DNA of 37,195 nt from a virus: IMG/VR virus record IMGVR_UViG_3300028600_000011, positions 1 to 37,195 of that record; one strand, given 5' to 3'. The notes under the pieces were generated by a model that did no database searches, was not told where the DNA came from, and was given only the letters and a program-made list of their open reading frames with translations. Each line of letters starts with the position of its first letter. Position 1 is the first letter of the stretch. Below, in pieces: positions 15,424-22,705 of the stretch. The position numbers and the translations under genes were made by a program.

Positions 15424-15882
15424 TTAGGTTTCCTGAAGTTCGTAGAAATATAAGTTGATGGCAGGTTGCTCATCTTCTAAGGGATCGGCGTAGCGTTTGA
15501 CGCATTGGCAGGAGACAACTTGAACGTCGTCGTGCCAAAAGTTTCCTGATTTGGTCATGCAGTCCATGGGACCCTTAGCATAGTTGTCAACATCGCCGCG
15601 AGGGTGTAGCAGCTTCCCGGTCTTAGGCTTTTCACAGACAACCTCAATAAAGATTACTACTGGGCCATAAATCGGGGGGAAGGAGTTGTAGGCATTTGCA
15701 TACGGTTGGCTTGCATTACGAAATTCTGTGTAGGGCTTTCCGTAATAGACTCCCCACTTCGAGACTCGGGGCCTTGAAGCGGGGCGTGGTGTGACTGGGA
15801 GAACAAACAGACGAACATCATCTGACTGCTCTCTCATTTTCTCAACCGCATCCGCTACTATTAGCCGGACGCCTGATGTCAT
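15424..15882 (-). CDS. RusA-family Holliday junction resolvase
   Basis: A 152-residue protein with the RusA pattern: PRPASRPRVSKWGVYY near the N-terminus, then GDVDNYAKGPMDCM carrying D97 and D99, and WHDDVQVV with D118/D119, the acidic triad used for Mg2+-dependent cleavage of four-way junctions. In this layout it stands where T7 has its gp3 endonuclease and would resolve replication or recombination intermediates before packaging. Its ATG overlaps the SSB stop as ATGA. Confidence 0.88.
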   Translation of the reverse strand: MTSGVRLIVADAVEKMREQSDDVRLFVLPVTPRPASRPRVSKWGVYYGKPYTEFRNASQPYANAYNSFPPIYGPVVIFIEVVCEKPKTGKLLHPRGDVDNYAKGPMDCMTKSGNFWHDDVQVVSCQCVKRYADPLEDEQPAINLYFYELQET

Positions 15883-16481
15883 AGGTCGTCGATGTCAATG
15901 GCAGAGCCCTTAGTGACTGGGGGCGCGGTAGCGCTCGGGGCGTCATCTTCCATGCCTTCAGCACTGAAGCCTTCATCAACACCAAATAATGAAGCAGCGC
16001 TTGAGCCACCACCACCACTATTATTTTTCGATATGAGCTTGACCATATCCAAATAAAACGAAACGCCTTTCTGCGCGCCGTTATAGGCCTTTGCAGCTGC
16101 GGCCACTCGGACCTCATCCCCAGACATAATTACAACAGACTCCGGCAGCGCCATGTTCTTTGCGTCAACGCAGCCAGGTTTACGAGTGGACTTGAACGTC
16201 GCGTAAACTTTCCCGGCAAACTGTTCCTTGTTGTTAGCATCGCCATCTTTCAATGGGTTATTAAAGCCAGCTGGCAAGGCATCGCCAAACTCGCGCTCAG
16301 CCGCGTCTTTAATTACGGCTTTTAGTTGCTTCACAAAGGGATCATCCTTCATCCAAGCAACAGTGACTTTATATTTACCGTCGGAAAACTCAGAGCCTTC
16401 ATCAGGTTTGTTTAGCCAAGCGTAATTAGCTACTCCGCTTGTGCTGGTAAAATTTACATATAATGATTTCTTAGTGGACAT
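15879..16481 (-). CDS. Single-stranded DNA-binding protein (T7 gp2.5-like)
   Basis: 200 residues. An OB-fold-like N-terminal region (VANYAWLNKPDEG, KYKVTVAWMKDDPF) is followed by a Gly/Ser-rich linker (NNSGGGGSSAA, about residue 155) and an acidic C-terminal tail ending SAIDIDDL. That tail is the hallmark of phage and bacterial SSBs that contact polymerase and helicase. It coats ssDNA and coordinates the replisome. It is the first large gene downstream of the tandem phage promoters at 16.83-16.94 kb. GAGGAGA precedes the ATG. Confidence 0.85.
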   Translation of the reverse strand: MSTKKSLYVNFTSTSGVANYAWLNKPDEGSEFSDGKYKVTVAWMKDDPFVKQLKAVIKDAAEREFGDALPAGFNNPLKDGDANNKEQFAGKVYATFKSTRKPGCVDAKNMALPESVVIMSGDEVRVAAAAKAYNGAQKGVSFYLDMVKLISKNNSGGGGSSAASLFGVDEGFSAEGMEDDAPSATAPPVTKGSAIDIDDL

Positions 16482-16526
16482 TGAGAATTCTCCTCATGGA
16501 TGTCATTAGGGGTTTTAAAAGTTGGA

Positions 16527-16601
16527 TTAGGTCAAATAGCAATACAGAGCCCAGACAATCAGGGCGAGTATTAGCCAGTGGGTGTCTTCCTCGCCCCTCA
16601 T
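16527..16601 (-). CDS. 24-residue membrane peptide
   Basis: A 24-codon frame whose ATG overlaps the stop of the 56-aa gene upstream (TCATGA), so it could be translated by re-initiation. After MRGEEDTH the rest is one hydrophobic helix (WLILALIVWALYCYLT), enough for a single membrane pass. There is no ribosome site of its own. It is reported because coupling and composition look deliberate; it may still be chance. Confidence 0.4.
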   Translation of the reverse strand: MRGEEDTHWLILALIVWALYCYLT

Positions 16602-16768
16602 GACTTAAAGAACTCAACGCTGCCATCAGGTCTAACTAGATAAAATCCTGTGTTGGGTTTGTTGAGTGATTCAACATAAGTGCTAAGAGAGGTCAGACCT
16701 GTCAGACGATCGACATTCAGATCAATCATCTCGAGGGCTAGATAAGGGTCACGGTGGTTGACGTACAT
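16598..16768 (-). CDS. Small protein of unknown function (56 aa)
   Basis: A 56-codon frame with CAGGAG six bases before its ATG, the first gene after the tandem phage promoters. The sequence (MYVNHRDPYLALEMIDLNVD ... FYLVRPDGSVEFFK) suggests a small alpha/beta protein without membrane segments. No family is recognised. Confidence 0.65.
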   Translation of the reverse strand: MYVNHRDPYLALEMIDLNVDRLTGLTSLSTYVESLNKPNTGFYLVRPDGSVEFFKS

Positions 16769-16833
16769 ATACTGCTCCTGATTGGATTGGTTGGGGGTTG
16801 GTTGTGATTACTGTCAGGTGTATGCGGAAAGGG

Positions 16834-16863
16834 TCTTCCATATAACGTAGCTTTATCGTTACA
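16834..16863 (-). promoter_or_regulatory. Promoter for the phage RNA polymerase (copy 4)
   Basis: Minus-strand core AAAGCTACGTTATATGGAAG, matching the other copies except for an A/T change in the upstream half. It is the proximal of a tandem pair, with the +1 region about 65 bases upstream of the 56-aa gene, and would drive the SSB, RusA, ThyA-like, helicase, nrdJ and polymerase genes. Confidence 0.8.
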
Positions 16864-16907
16864 TGTCCCTTGTCATGCTTAGCTTGTATGACGGGATGTA
16901 CGAACGG

Positions 16908-16937
16908 TCTTTCATATAATGTAGGTTAATCGTTACA
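16908..16937 (-). promoter_or_regulatory. Promoter for the phage RNA polymerase (copy 3)
   Basis: Minus-strand core ATTAACCTACATTATATGAA. It lies 74 bases upstream of copy 4 in the same orientation, just after a hairpin terminator, so the DNA-replication operon has a doubled phage promoter insulated from early transcription. Confidence 0.8.
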
Positions 16938-16973
16938 TCCCTCTGTCTAAGACGGTGGGTTTCTTACAGGTAC

Positions 16974-16998
16974 AAAAAAGCCCCAATTAAGGGGCTTA
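16974..16998 (-). terminator. Intrinsic terminator, GCCCC/GGGGC stem with AATTAA loop
   Basis: On the minus strand AAGCCCC-TTAATT-GGGGCTT is followed by TTTT. It separates the 60-aa gene from the tandem phage promoters. One of five hairpins with the same loop. Confidence 0.8.
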
Positions 16999-17017
16999 TA
17001 GATGTAGCTAGATTTAG

Positions 17018-17200
17018 TTAGTAGGGGGGTGGTTTAACTCCGAAGGCATTCACTATGATTTTTTCAACATTATCTTCACAAACAATTTCATCGTAGTGAT
17101 TCCATCGAACATCAGCCATAGTTTTGGCCTCTGTAATCGTATGGGCTTCAATATAGTCAATTGTCGTGTTTGAGTATTTCACATAATAAACTTTAATCAT
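17018..17200 (-). CDS. Small protein of unknown function (60 aa)
   Basis: A 60-codon frame overlapping the preceding gene's stop by one base (TAATG), with GGGAG upstream. The product begins MIKVYYVKYSNTTIDYIEA and has the feel of a small beta-alpha domain with HTITEAKTMAD forming a helix. It ends in a Pro-rich tail before a terminator. No family is recognised; probably an early host-interaction gene. Confidence 0.7.
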   Translation of the reverse strand: MIKVYYVKYSNTTIDYIEAHTITEAKTMADVRWNHYDEIVCEDNVEKIIVNAFGVKPPPY

Positions 17201-17355
17201 TATTCAACTCCCAACGTTTTTAACACTTTTTCGTAGGTCTCTTGGCCGCTTGAGCTCATACGATCAGCTTCCCATTCAAGATCCAATATAAGATCAAGCA
17301 ATGCTTGGGTCTTTTTAACACCAATTGCTTTGGCAATTTCATCTATCATCTTCAT
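17200..17355 (-). CDS. Small helical protein (51 aa)
   Basis: A 51-codon frame with CGAGGAAAAC upstream of the ATG and a one-base TAATG overlap with the next gene. The protein is fully helical by appearance (MKMIDEIAKAIGVKKTQALL, then DLEWEADRM) and mildly acidic. No known family; likely an early accessory protein. Confidence 0.7.
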   Translation of the reverse strand: MKMIDEIAKAIGVKKTQALLDLILDLEWEADRMSSSGQETYEKVLKTLGVE

Positions 17356-17395
17356 AATGTTTTCCTCGTGATTAAGTTACTGAATTTTTCTGACC

Positions 17396-17418
17396 AAAAA
17401 GCCGCAATGAAGCGGCTT
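17396..17418 (-). terminator. Intrinsic terminator, GCCGC/GCGGC stem
   Basis: Minus-strand AAGCCGC-TTCATT-GCGGCTT followed by TTT, between the 64-aa and 51-aa genes. It has the same architecture as the hairpins at 16.98, 19.45, 19.81 and 23.45 kb; here one loop base differs. Confidence 0.75.
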
Positions 17419-17443
17419 AAAGGGGGGAGAACTTGAGGGTAAC

Positions 17444-17638
17444 TTACCAGCACAAATCCTTCTTTTGAGTGTTGAGCTCGTGTAGCCGCTCTTGTAAGTC
17501 AAACATTGCATGAGTGTTCCAGTACTTTGGGTGTGGTTCCATTAACTCTTTTAACTCAGCTTCTATAATGCAAATGCTTTGGTTTATGTTTTCAATTGCC
17601 ATTTCTAACTCAGTATCCATATTGTCAAGTGTAATCAT
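17444..17638 (-). CDS. Small coiled-coil protein (64 aa)
   Basis: 64 codons with GGAAACAATC before the ATG, the same leader as the 65-aa gene at 19.9-20.1 kb. The sequence is helical with heptad-like spacing (MAIENINQSICIIEAELKEL, LQERLHELNTQKKDL). It is the first gene after a sigma70-like promoter at 17.68-17.71 kb, so it is probably expressed early by host polymerase. No function is recognised. Confidence 0.7.
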   Translation of the reverse strand: MITLDNMDTELEMAIENINQSICIIEAELKELMEPHPKYWNTHAMFDLQERLHELNTQKKDLCW

Positions 17639-17677
17639 GATTGTTTCCTTGTGGTTCGTTGCTTAGTTGATACATCT

Positions 17678-17706
17678 ATTATGTCGAGTAGTACCCCCTT
17701 CGTACA
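17678..17706 (-). promoter_or_regulatory. Sigma70-like early promoter
   Basis: Minus-strand TGTACG, 17 bases, CATAAT in the context CGACATAAT. The same hexamers and spacing occur at 20.10-20.13 kb, and CGACATAAT recurs on the plus strand at 17.79 kb. The -35 match is poor and the -10 is fair, but the recurrence is convincing. Confidence 0.55.
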
Positions 17707-17769
17707 CTAAAAAACGAGCTAACTCATTGTTTTTTCTGCATTTAATTGCCTAAAAATGCCTTAAAAAGG

Positions 17770-17798
17770 TTCGCGAGGGTCTAGTAACACGACATAAT
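17770..17798 (+). promoter_or_regulatory. Sigma70-like early promoter for the plus-strand gene
   Basis: TTCGCG, 17 bases, CATAAT within ACGACATAATG. The -10 region matches those of the two minus-strand early promoters. Divergent from the 17.68-kb promoter, it would give a transcript reaching the ATG at 17848. Confidence 0.5.
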
Positions 17799-17847
17799 GT
17801 ATCTATTAATTAAGAAGTTACTATATATAACCACAAAGGCAACCACA

Positions 17848-18510
17848 ATGATCAACTTACGATTCTTAAATATTAAAAACGAATTTGAATATGTTTCTTT
17901 CGAGAACTACAAAATGATGTCGGCATACGCAAAGATCCATAGACAGTCTCCAACTCAAATTTATAACACTGGTCGTAAGCCAACTGATCCAAGGTACTCA
18001 GCACCTCTTGCACCAATGTTTTTTGAAAGAATTACTAAGAAAACTATTAAAGTTGCTAAAAAGCCAGTCGCTAAAGCCGTTAACGAAATCACTTACGAAG
18101 ACATTAAAAAAGAAAGTGCGTATCAAAATGATAGAGGTTGTTGTTCAGTTATTTCAATGGCAACTGCAATGAATGTACCTTTTACTAAAGCTCAAAGCTA
18201 TTTACAAAGATCCGGTCGTCAAGTAAATAAAGGCGCTTCAATGACTCAAATTGCAATTGCTTACAGACTAAGTGGTCATGAGCTAACCCTAGCAAAAAAC
18301 TACTTGCTTGAAAAAAGACCCACTATTTCTCAAGTTTGTCGTATGTTTTCTAAAGGCACTTTTGTGTTAAGTATTCGTGGTCATATCCTTACTATTAAAA
18401 ATGGCGTTCCACAAGATTGGACAAAGCCAAATTCACGTCATCACGTAATTAAAGTCTTTACAGTTGAACAACGACGACGAGCGGATGGCAGCCTATGTAA
18501 GCCTGTGTAA
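17848..18510 (+). CDS. Putative C39/papain-like cysteine peptidase
   Basis: The only large plus-strand gene. An upstream ATG at 17797 overlaps the promoter -10, so the start is placed at 17848 (AAAGG upstream), giving 220 residues. A basic linker (TKKTIKVAKKPVAKAV) precedes a domain with YQNDRGCCSVISMATAM, then about 80 residues later GTFVLSIRGHILTIKNGVPQDW. This matches the Cys...His...Asp/Asn arrangement of papain/C39-like peptidases (QxxxGxC, GH, D). It may cleave a host or phage protein early in infection. The coding sequence is more AT-rich than neighbours. The fold is inferred from motifs only; catalytic activity is untested. Confidence 0.6.
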   Translation: MINLRFLNIKNEFEYVSFENYKMMSAYAKIHRQSPTQIYNTGRKPTDPRYSAPLAPMFFERITKKTIKVAKKPVAKAVNEITYEDIKKESAYQNDRGCCSVISMATAMNVPFTKAQSYLQRSGRQVNKGASMTQIAIAYRLSGHELTLAKNYLLEKRPTISQVCRMFSKGTFVLSIRGHILTIKNGVPQDWTKPNSRHHVIKVFTVEQRRRADGSLCKPV

Positions 18511-18529
18511 ATCTTAAAGGCAAAAAAAG

Positions 18530-18562
18530 ACCCCCTCAGAGCAATCTAAGGGGGTTTTTTTT
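18530..18562 (+). terminator. Intrinsic terminator of the plus-strand gene
   Basis: ACCCCCT (18530-18536) pairs with AGGGGGT (18549-18555), followed by about eight T. An A-run on the other side lets it also act on minus-strand transcripts, insulating the convergent units. Confidence 0.85.
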
Positions 18563-18609
18563 CGCACCGTGTGCGCGTGGTTTTATAGCGGCAAGGTGTT
18601 TGCCTTGAA

Positions 18610-18894
18610 TCATTTACACACGGCTGCATAATCTTCTAAGTTATCTGAGCCACATAGCTCACAATGAGGATAGTGAGACTCTTCCCACACAGTCTGATCG
18701 CCAATATCATAGCTATCGACTTCTTTTACGTAGTAAACGTCCGCTTCCATAAGGTCAGCTTTGCAACTATTGCAAGTGTAAATGTAATTTGGGGTGGTTT
18801 GCTTGCCAAAAATCTTGTCCCAATTGTCTTCAAATTGGGCTTGATTGGTGGTGCGTTGAGCGGAACCTTTGCCGCCATGAGTTTGTCCGTGCAT
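18610..18894 (-). CDS. Zinc-ribbon-like protein (94 aa)
   Basis: 94 codons from the ATG at 18894, which overlaps the stop of the upstream gene (TAATG); TGGAGTG is a usable ribosome site. An N-terminal basic Gly/Gln-rich stretch is followed by two CxxC knuckles, CNSC and CELC, about 38 residues apart, the pattern of a zinc ribbon. Between them lies an acidic segment (VYYVKEVDSYD). It may bind nucleic acid or a polymerase; no family is assigned. Confidence 0.7.
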   Translation of the reverse strand: MHGQTHGGKGSAQRTTNQAQFEDNWDKIFGKQTTPNYIYTCNSCKADLMEADVYYVKEVDSYDIGDQTVWEESHYPHCELCGSDNLEDYAAVCK

Positions 18895-19412
18895 TAATCG
18901 CACTCCAGGTTAATAAAGGATGGGGTTGGTCTTTTGGTATAGCGAGCAATTGATGATTTTTCCGCTGCGTAATATTGGCGATATGCTTCGATAGTTGCAC
19001 CCCAGTCTCGGCTGCTTTCACATTCGACTTTGTAGTCATCAGGCATACACTGTGGAGGGACACAAAACCCGGCATCAACTGGAAGATTAGTAGGGGCATG
19101 CCGGCGAAACGCTTCGCGAAATTTAGTGTCGGACAGGTGCACTTTTTTGTAGCGAAAAGTGTACTCGTCACATAAGGCTTCAAAGTGAGCAACAGCCCAA
19201 CGATAATTTGGCCAGGATTTCCGCAGCCACACGGCCGATGGATGGTTCACATGTGTTTTTTTATAAAGCAGCTCTTCAGATATTTTGGAGCCTAGTTCAC
19301 GGTGAGCTGTTGACAGCATTTGTGCTGTTTCTAAGATCATTTTCACAACGTGTTTATCGCATTGCAGCTTTGCAGCTTCGATAGGGTTTGCAGATAAAGC
19401 GAATATATTCAT
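18894..19412 (-). CDS. Conserved phage protein with CDKHVVKM motif
   Basis: 172 residues from the ATG at 19412 (CTGAGGAG leader). It belongs to a family frequently seen in marine phages, with MNIFALSANPIEAA, LQCDKHVVKMILETAQMLST, HPSAVWLRKSWPNYRW, LCDEYTFRYKKVH and CMPDDYKV. The invariant-looking Cys/His/Lys and Trp residues suggest an enzyme, but I cannot name the reaction. It is the first gene downstream of the phage promoter at 19.47 kb. It is translationally linked to the zinc-ribbon gene. Confidence 0.75.
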   Translation of the reverse strand: MNIFALSANPIEAAKLQCDKHVVKMILETAQMLSTAHRELGSKISEELLYKKTHVNHPSAVWLRKSWPNYRWAVAHFEALCDEYTFRYKKVHLSDTKFREAFRRHAPTNLPVDAGFCVPPQCMPDDYKVECESSRDWGATIEAYRQYYAAEKSSIARYTKRPTPSFINLECD

Positions 19413-19444
19413 AATTGACTCCTCAGTCATATTTCAAATAGCAA

Positions 19445-19466
19445 AAAGCCGCAATTAAGCGGCTTT
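19445..19466 (-). terminator. Hairpin directly downstream of phage promoter copy 2
   Basis: Minus-strand AAAGCCGC-TTAATT-GCGGCTTT followed by TT. It starts about 11 nucleotides after the predicted +1 of the promoter at 19.47 kb. It may end upstream host-polymerase transcripts, or form a protective 5' hairpin on phage-polymerase transcripts. Confidence 0.7.
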
Positions 19467-19470
19467 GGCG

Positions 19471-19500
19471 TCTTCCATATAACGTAGGTTAATCGTTACC
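19471..19500 (-). promoter_or_regulatory. Promoter for the phage RNA polymerase (copy 2)
   Basis: Minus-strand core ATTAACCTACGTTATATGGA with +1 region GGAAGAC. It includes the TAA stop of the 90-aa gene. It drives the CDKHVVKM and zinc-ribbon genes. Confidence 0.82.
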
Positions 19501-19768
19501 CATAAAGATCGGCATTAACTTGGTACCGTTTGGTGATTTCATTTGATACCTCAACAAACTCACGATGGAGTTCAATCAAAGTGTCGTTTAAATCATTAAG
19601 AAGTCGGCCGTGCGTGTCGATTGAAAGACCATTTTGCATGCTAGTGCCACAGTTAGTCATCGATGTGGCACGATTAAGTAAACTTTTGCGAGCTCTTTTT
19701 AGCTCAAGTTTAAGGTTACTGCGTACTTCGTACAGACTGTTGATAGTTACGTTAGTTAAATCGCGCAT
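19496..19768 (-). CDS. Helical protein of unknown function (90 aa)
   Basis: 90 codons from the ATG at 19768 (AGAGGAC upstream). The longer frame to 19828 runs through a terminator hairpin and is rejected. The product is almost entirely helical and charged (LYEVRSNLKLELKRARKSLL, LIELHREFVEVSNEI), suggesting a coiled coil. Its stop codon is within phage promoter copy 2. No family is recognised. Confidence 0.7.
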   Translation of the reverse strand: MRDLTNVTINSLYEVRSNLKLELKRARKSLLNRATSMTNCGTSMQNGLSIDTHGRLLNDLNDTLIELHREFVEVSNEITKRYQVNADLYG

Positions 19769-19805
19769 AAAGTAGTCCTCTAATAGTTTATTTTGTACTT
19801 CTACC

Positions 19806-19827
19806 AAAAAGCCCCAATTAAGGGGCA
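19806..19827 (-). terminator. Intrinsic terminator, GCCCC/GGGGC stem with AATTAA loop
   Basis: Minus-strand GCCCC-TTAATT-GGGGC followed by TTTTT, located between the 65-aa and 90-aa genes. It shares the loop of the terminators at 16.98, 19.45 and 23.45 kb. Confidence 0.8.
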
Positions 19828-19864
19828 AGGGGGGAGACTTTTGGGGCCCGAAGGGGCAGCTAAA

Positions 19865-20062
19865 TTAAAGCTCAATAATAGGTGACATAGAGTGGCTGCC
19901 AAAAGGCATAAAGAACTCGCCATTGTGATTGTGAATCTTAGCTCTCTTAGTTTCTTTAGTGTGCGGGTGGATAAAGGTTACAGTCTTCTCTGTGCGCTTA
20001 ATTACAGTTACTTCGAAAGTGCTATCGTAGTTAGAGGTAAAACGGCCTATGTATGTTTTCAT
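19865..20062 (-). CDS. Small basic protein (65 aa)
   Basis: 65 codons with AAAGGAAACAATC before the ATG. The sequence (MKTYIGRFTSNYDSTFEVTV, KRTEKTVTFIHPHTKE, KRAKIHNHNGEFF) alternates strands and turns and looks like a small beta-barrel, possibly SH3-like, with a His-rich basic face. It sits immediately downstream of the RNA polymerase gene behind its own host-type promoter. Function unknown. Confidence 0.7.
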   Translation of the reverse strand: MKTYIGRFTSNYDSTFEVTVIKRTEKTVTFIHPHTKETKRAKIHNHNGEFFMPFGSHSMSPIIEL

Positions 20063-20097
20063 GATTGTTTCCTTTCGTTTCGTTATTTGATGTAAAC

Positions 20098-20126
20098 ATT
20101 ATGTCGCCTTCCCTGGCGCACGTACA
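20098..20126 (-). promoter_or_regulatory. Sigma70-like early promoter
   Basis: Minus-strand TGTACG, 17 bases, CATAAT in GCGACATAATG, with the same hexamers and spacing as the 17.68-kb promoter. It drives the 65-aa gene. Confidence 0.55.
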
Positions 20127-20170
20127 CTTAAATGCTAACTATATACTATTTAATTCACAGTTACTGTACT

Positions 20171-22639
20171 TCATGAGAAAAAATAAGGGGCGTCAACAAT
20201 CTCGGACATCTCGTACTTACCATGGGCCGGTGGTTTTCTAAGTGGAACCTCAGTTTGGGCCTGCACGTAAGCGTGAAACTCTGCAAGGTTGTCATGGCTA
20301 AAGATCTCAAAAGCAACCTGTCGCAGCACACTGTGTAAGAGCCCTATTTCGCTGGCGTGCATACCATAGCTATCGTGAATCATGGCAAAGTCCGTGTGGC
20401 CCAGGGCGGCGAGCTTTTCAACCGTCATCTGTAGCATTGCAGCATCAAAGCTATGAATGACATTAGGTGCTGACGACTGATACTGCTTCTGTGCGTCCAT
20501 GCCCATTGCCTTATCTTCAGCCCAAAGCACGACCGTACCAAAAACAGTTTGAATGCGTTTGTCAGCCTGTTTGTAGTAGGCCTGAGTAACCTTAAGCCCC
20601 ATTGGTGTATACCATGATAGTGGCAGCTGCTGCTCTGATAGCTTCGCAGCGGTGTCCTGAATGTAGCCCATGATTTCAACAGCCTTGCCATTAACTTCAG
20701 CCATCGCTTCTAAAATGCAATCCTTCATGTAATCGGATGCTGTTAGCCGCGACACATCACCAAGGTCGTTGCAATGCTTGTCTCCAACCAGCTGCTTTGC
20801 AATACCACGAGCCGTCACGCCATAGGGCGTAGTCATCACGGCACGCTTCACGACCTTGCGAGCTTTTCCAGGTGCATTGTGCAGACGTGCGTACCATTCT
20901 TCTGCTGTTGAATTTGTAAAACGATCCCGTGCACAAATCTCAAGGACCTTAGCGGCAACCTCAGAATAAAGGTCAAAGCGTTGGTCGATTGCCCGGCAGT
21001 TTGTTTTCTCTGCGCCTACATTGTCACGGCCCAAAAGGCTTAATAGTTGGATTCCGTTACAAGTCCCATCCATTGCCACAGGAATGCGTGAAATATAGTT
21101 GCAAGGTTGTGCTACTTCATGGGCGTCAGTAAGCTCTTTTGCAGCAGCTAAAAACATGAGGGGCTCATTGGCCTCAGACCAAAACGTGTGAGTGAGCGGG
21201 TCAATACTACTTTCGGCCATGTTTTCCAGGTTAGCTTCAGTCCATGCAACACGCTCTGCAAGACTCAACTTGTCCTTGCCATAAGTATTTGCTGCATGCA
21301 CCTTTAACCAATACAAACCATCTTCACCCAAAGCCCTACCTTCAGCAAAGCACAGCAGCGACTTGGCCACCTGATCACCCTGGGGGGTAAGCTCCTGAGG
21401 CATTGGATAAATTCTCCCACGAAAATCAGCAAAATGTGGAAAGTAGAACTTGTCATGCTGGAGTAGCTTTCGGGCAATCACTAGCTTTCTTGCAAAGGCG
21501 CCATGACGACCTCGCTGGCTAGCGATTTCTTCAAGTATTGCAGAGCGCTCTTGGTGATAAGCTTTTCGAGCTTCAGGCGTCATTGCGTTGTAGTCAGCTT
21601 CAGCCATGTGTGGAGCTTCCAACGCGCATACAACGGGCACCTCTCCGAGCGGCTGCTTAGTGCCTACAATCATGTCGATCACCATGCACATATAGGGGTT
21701 GATTGCCCATGCTGTATTTTGAACCGCCGTGATTGAGTCTAAAAACCGCTGTGAGGTGGCATTCGGATCGTCAGCAGTATGCTTTGACACTCGTTGACTA
21801 AACAGGGGCTGCTTTATGTGGTGGTAGCCACCGACAACTTGCCCATCTTCGTAGTGCCATTCCAATGGCTGTATAAGAGTAGGGAGAAGTGCCGGGGTGT
21901 TAAGCTCTGCCCCGTCATTCAGCGACTGCACTTGGACCCAGGCTGCTTCGGTAAGGTTCAAAAGCCTTTGCTTTTTGCCTTTGATCATTACCATCTTGTA
22001 GCTAAAGACATCAGGATTGCAGTCCACCATGATCTCAATGAGCTTCATGCCGATCACAACCTGATCTGCTCCCCACTCAATGTTGGTATAGGTGTCAAAC
22101 TTTGAGCGCCATCTAGCGAGCTTTGGCCGTGTTACGTTACCCTTGGCCCTTTCGATTAGTATCTCTGCAAATGACTTGACGTACTCCTCGCCCTCTTCAC
22201 AGGTTGCATTGTGCTCTTTAACCTTAGCCCGTTCGTTTTTCTTCCAATTCTCAAACATAAGCTGCTGTCTCAAAGCTGCCCCAACATTGTTCGCCAAGGT
22301 TGTAAGGGTCAACATATTATCAGGTGAGGTGGAGTGCTTAATAGCCTGTGAAACTACAATTACGGCTGCCTGTTCGGCCTTCACCATACCAATTAAAAAT
22401 AACCAGTTTGGTGTGTTGCCTGCCTTGCCACTCATAAGAGTTGTCTCGACGTCCTTATAAGCGGCCTTGATGCCAGTCACCGTGTTGGGCGTTGCGCTTT
22501 GTATTAGCCGCATCCCGCCCTTGGTATCATTCGGAGATTTATCTGCCAGGGCCTCGCGGTACCGTCGGACCCCCTCTTCGATTTGGTGGTTTTCCCAGAG
22601 TACTTCTTTTATTAGGTCTTCATTGCTATGCTGCTTCAT
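20171..22639 (-). CDS. T7-like single-subunit DNA-dependent RNA polymerase
   Basis: 822 residues (T7: 883). Catalytic residues are intact: D524 in VAMDGTCNGIQ (T7 D537), R594, K598 and Y606 in RKVVKRAVMTTPYG (T7 R627, K631, Y639), and H755-D756 in MIHDSYG (T7 D812). HFADFRGRIYPMP and the C-terminal aromatic end YFFS are also family traits. The region equivalent to the T7 specificity loop (about residues 692-720) differs in sequence and length, consistent with promoters unlike those of T7. It would transcribe middle and late genes from the five 30-bp elements. AGGAAT precedes the ATG. Confidence 0.97.
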   Translation of the reverse strand: MKQHSNEDLIKEVLWENHQIEEGVRRYREALADKSPNDTKGGMRLIQSATPNTVTGIKAAYKDVETTLMSGKAGNTPNWLFLIGMVKAEQAAVIVVSQAIKHSTSPDNMLTLTTLANNVGAALRQQLMFENWKKNERAKVKEHNATCEEGEEYVKSFAEILIERAKGNVTRPKLARWRSKFDTYTNIEWGADQVVIGMKLIEIMVDCNPDVFSYKMVMIKGKKQRLLNLTEAAWVQVQSLNDGAELNTPALLPTLIQPLEWHYEDGQVVGGYHHIKQPLFSQRVSKHTADDPNATSQRFLDSITAVQNTAWAINPYMCMVIDMIVGTKQPLGEVPVVCALEAPHMAEADYNAMTPEARKAYHQERSAILEEIASQRGRHGAFARKLVIARKLLQHDKFYFPHFADFRGRIYPMPQELTPQGDQVAKSLLCFAEGRALGEDGLYWLKVHAANTYGKDKLSLAERVAWTEANLENMAESSIDPLTHTFWSEANEPLMFLAAAKELTDAHEVAQPCNYISRIPVAMDGTCNGIQLLSLLGRDNVGAEKTNCRAIDQRFDLYSEVAAKVLEICARDRFTNSTAEEWYARLHNAPGKARKVVKRAVMTTPYGVTARGIAKQLVGDKHCNDLGDVSRLTASDYMKDCILEAMAEVNGKAVEIMGYIQDTAAKLSEQQLPLSWYTPMGLKVTQAYYKQADKRIQTVFGTVVLWAEDKAMGMDAQKQYQSSAPNVIHSFDAAMLQMTVEKLAALGHTDFAMIHDSYGMHASEIGLLHSVLRQVAFEIFSHDNLAEFHAYVQAQTEVPLRKPPAHGKYEMSEIVDAPYFFS

Positions 22640-22705
22640 GGTATTCCTCGCTTGTTGGTTTTAATAGGTAAAACGGTTCTTACAGGCACGCGAGAGCGCA
22701 CCAAC

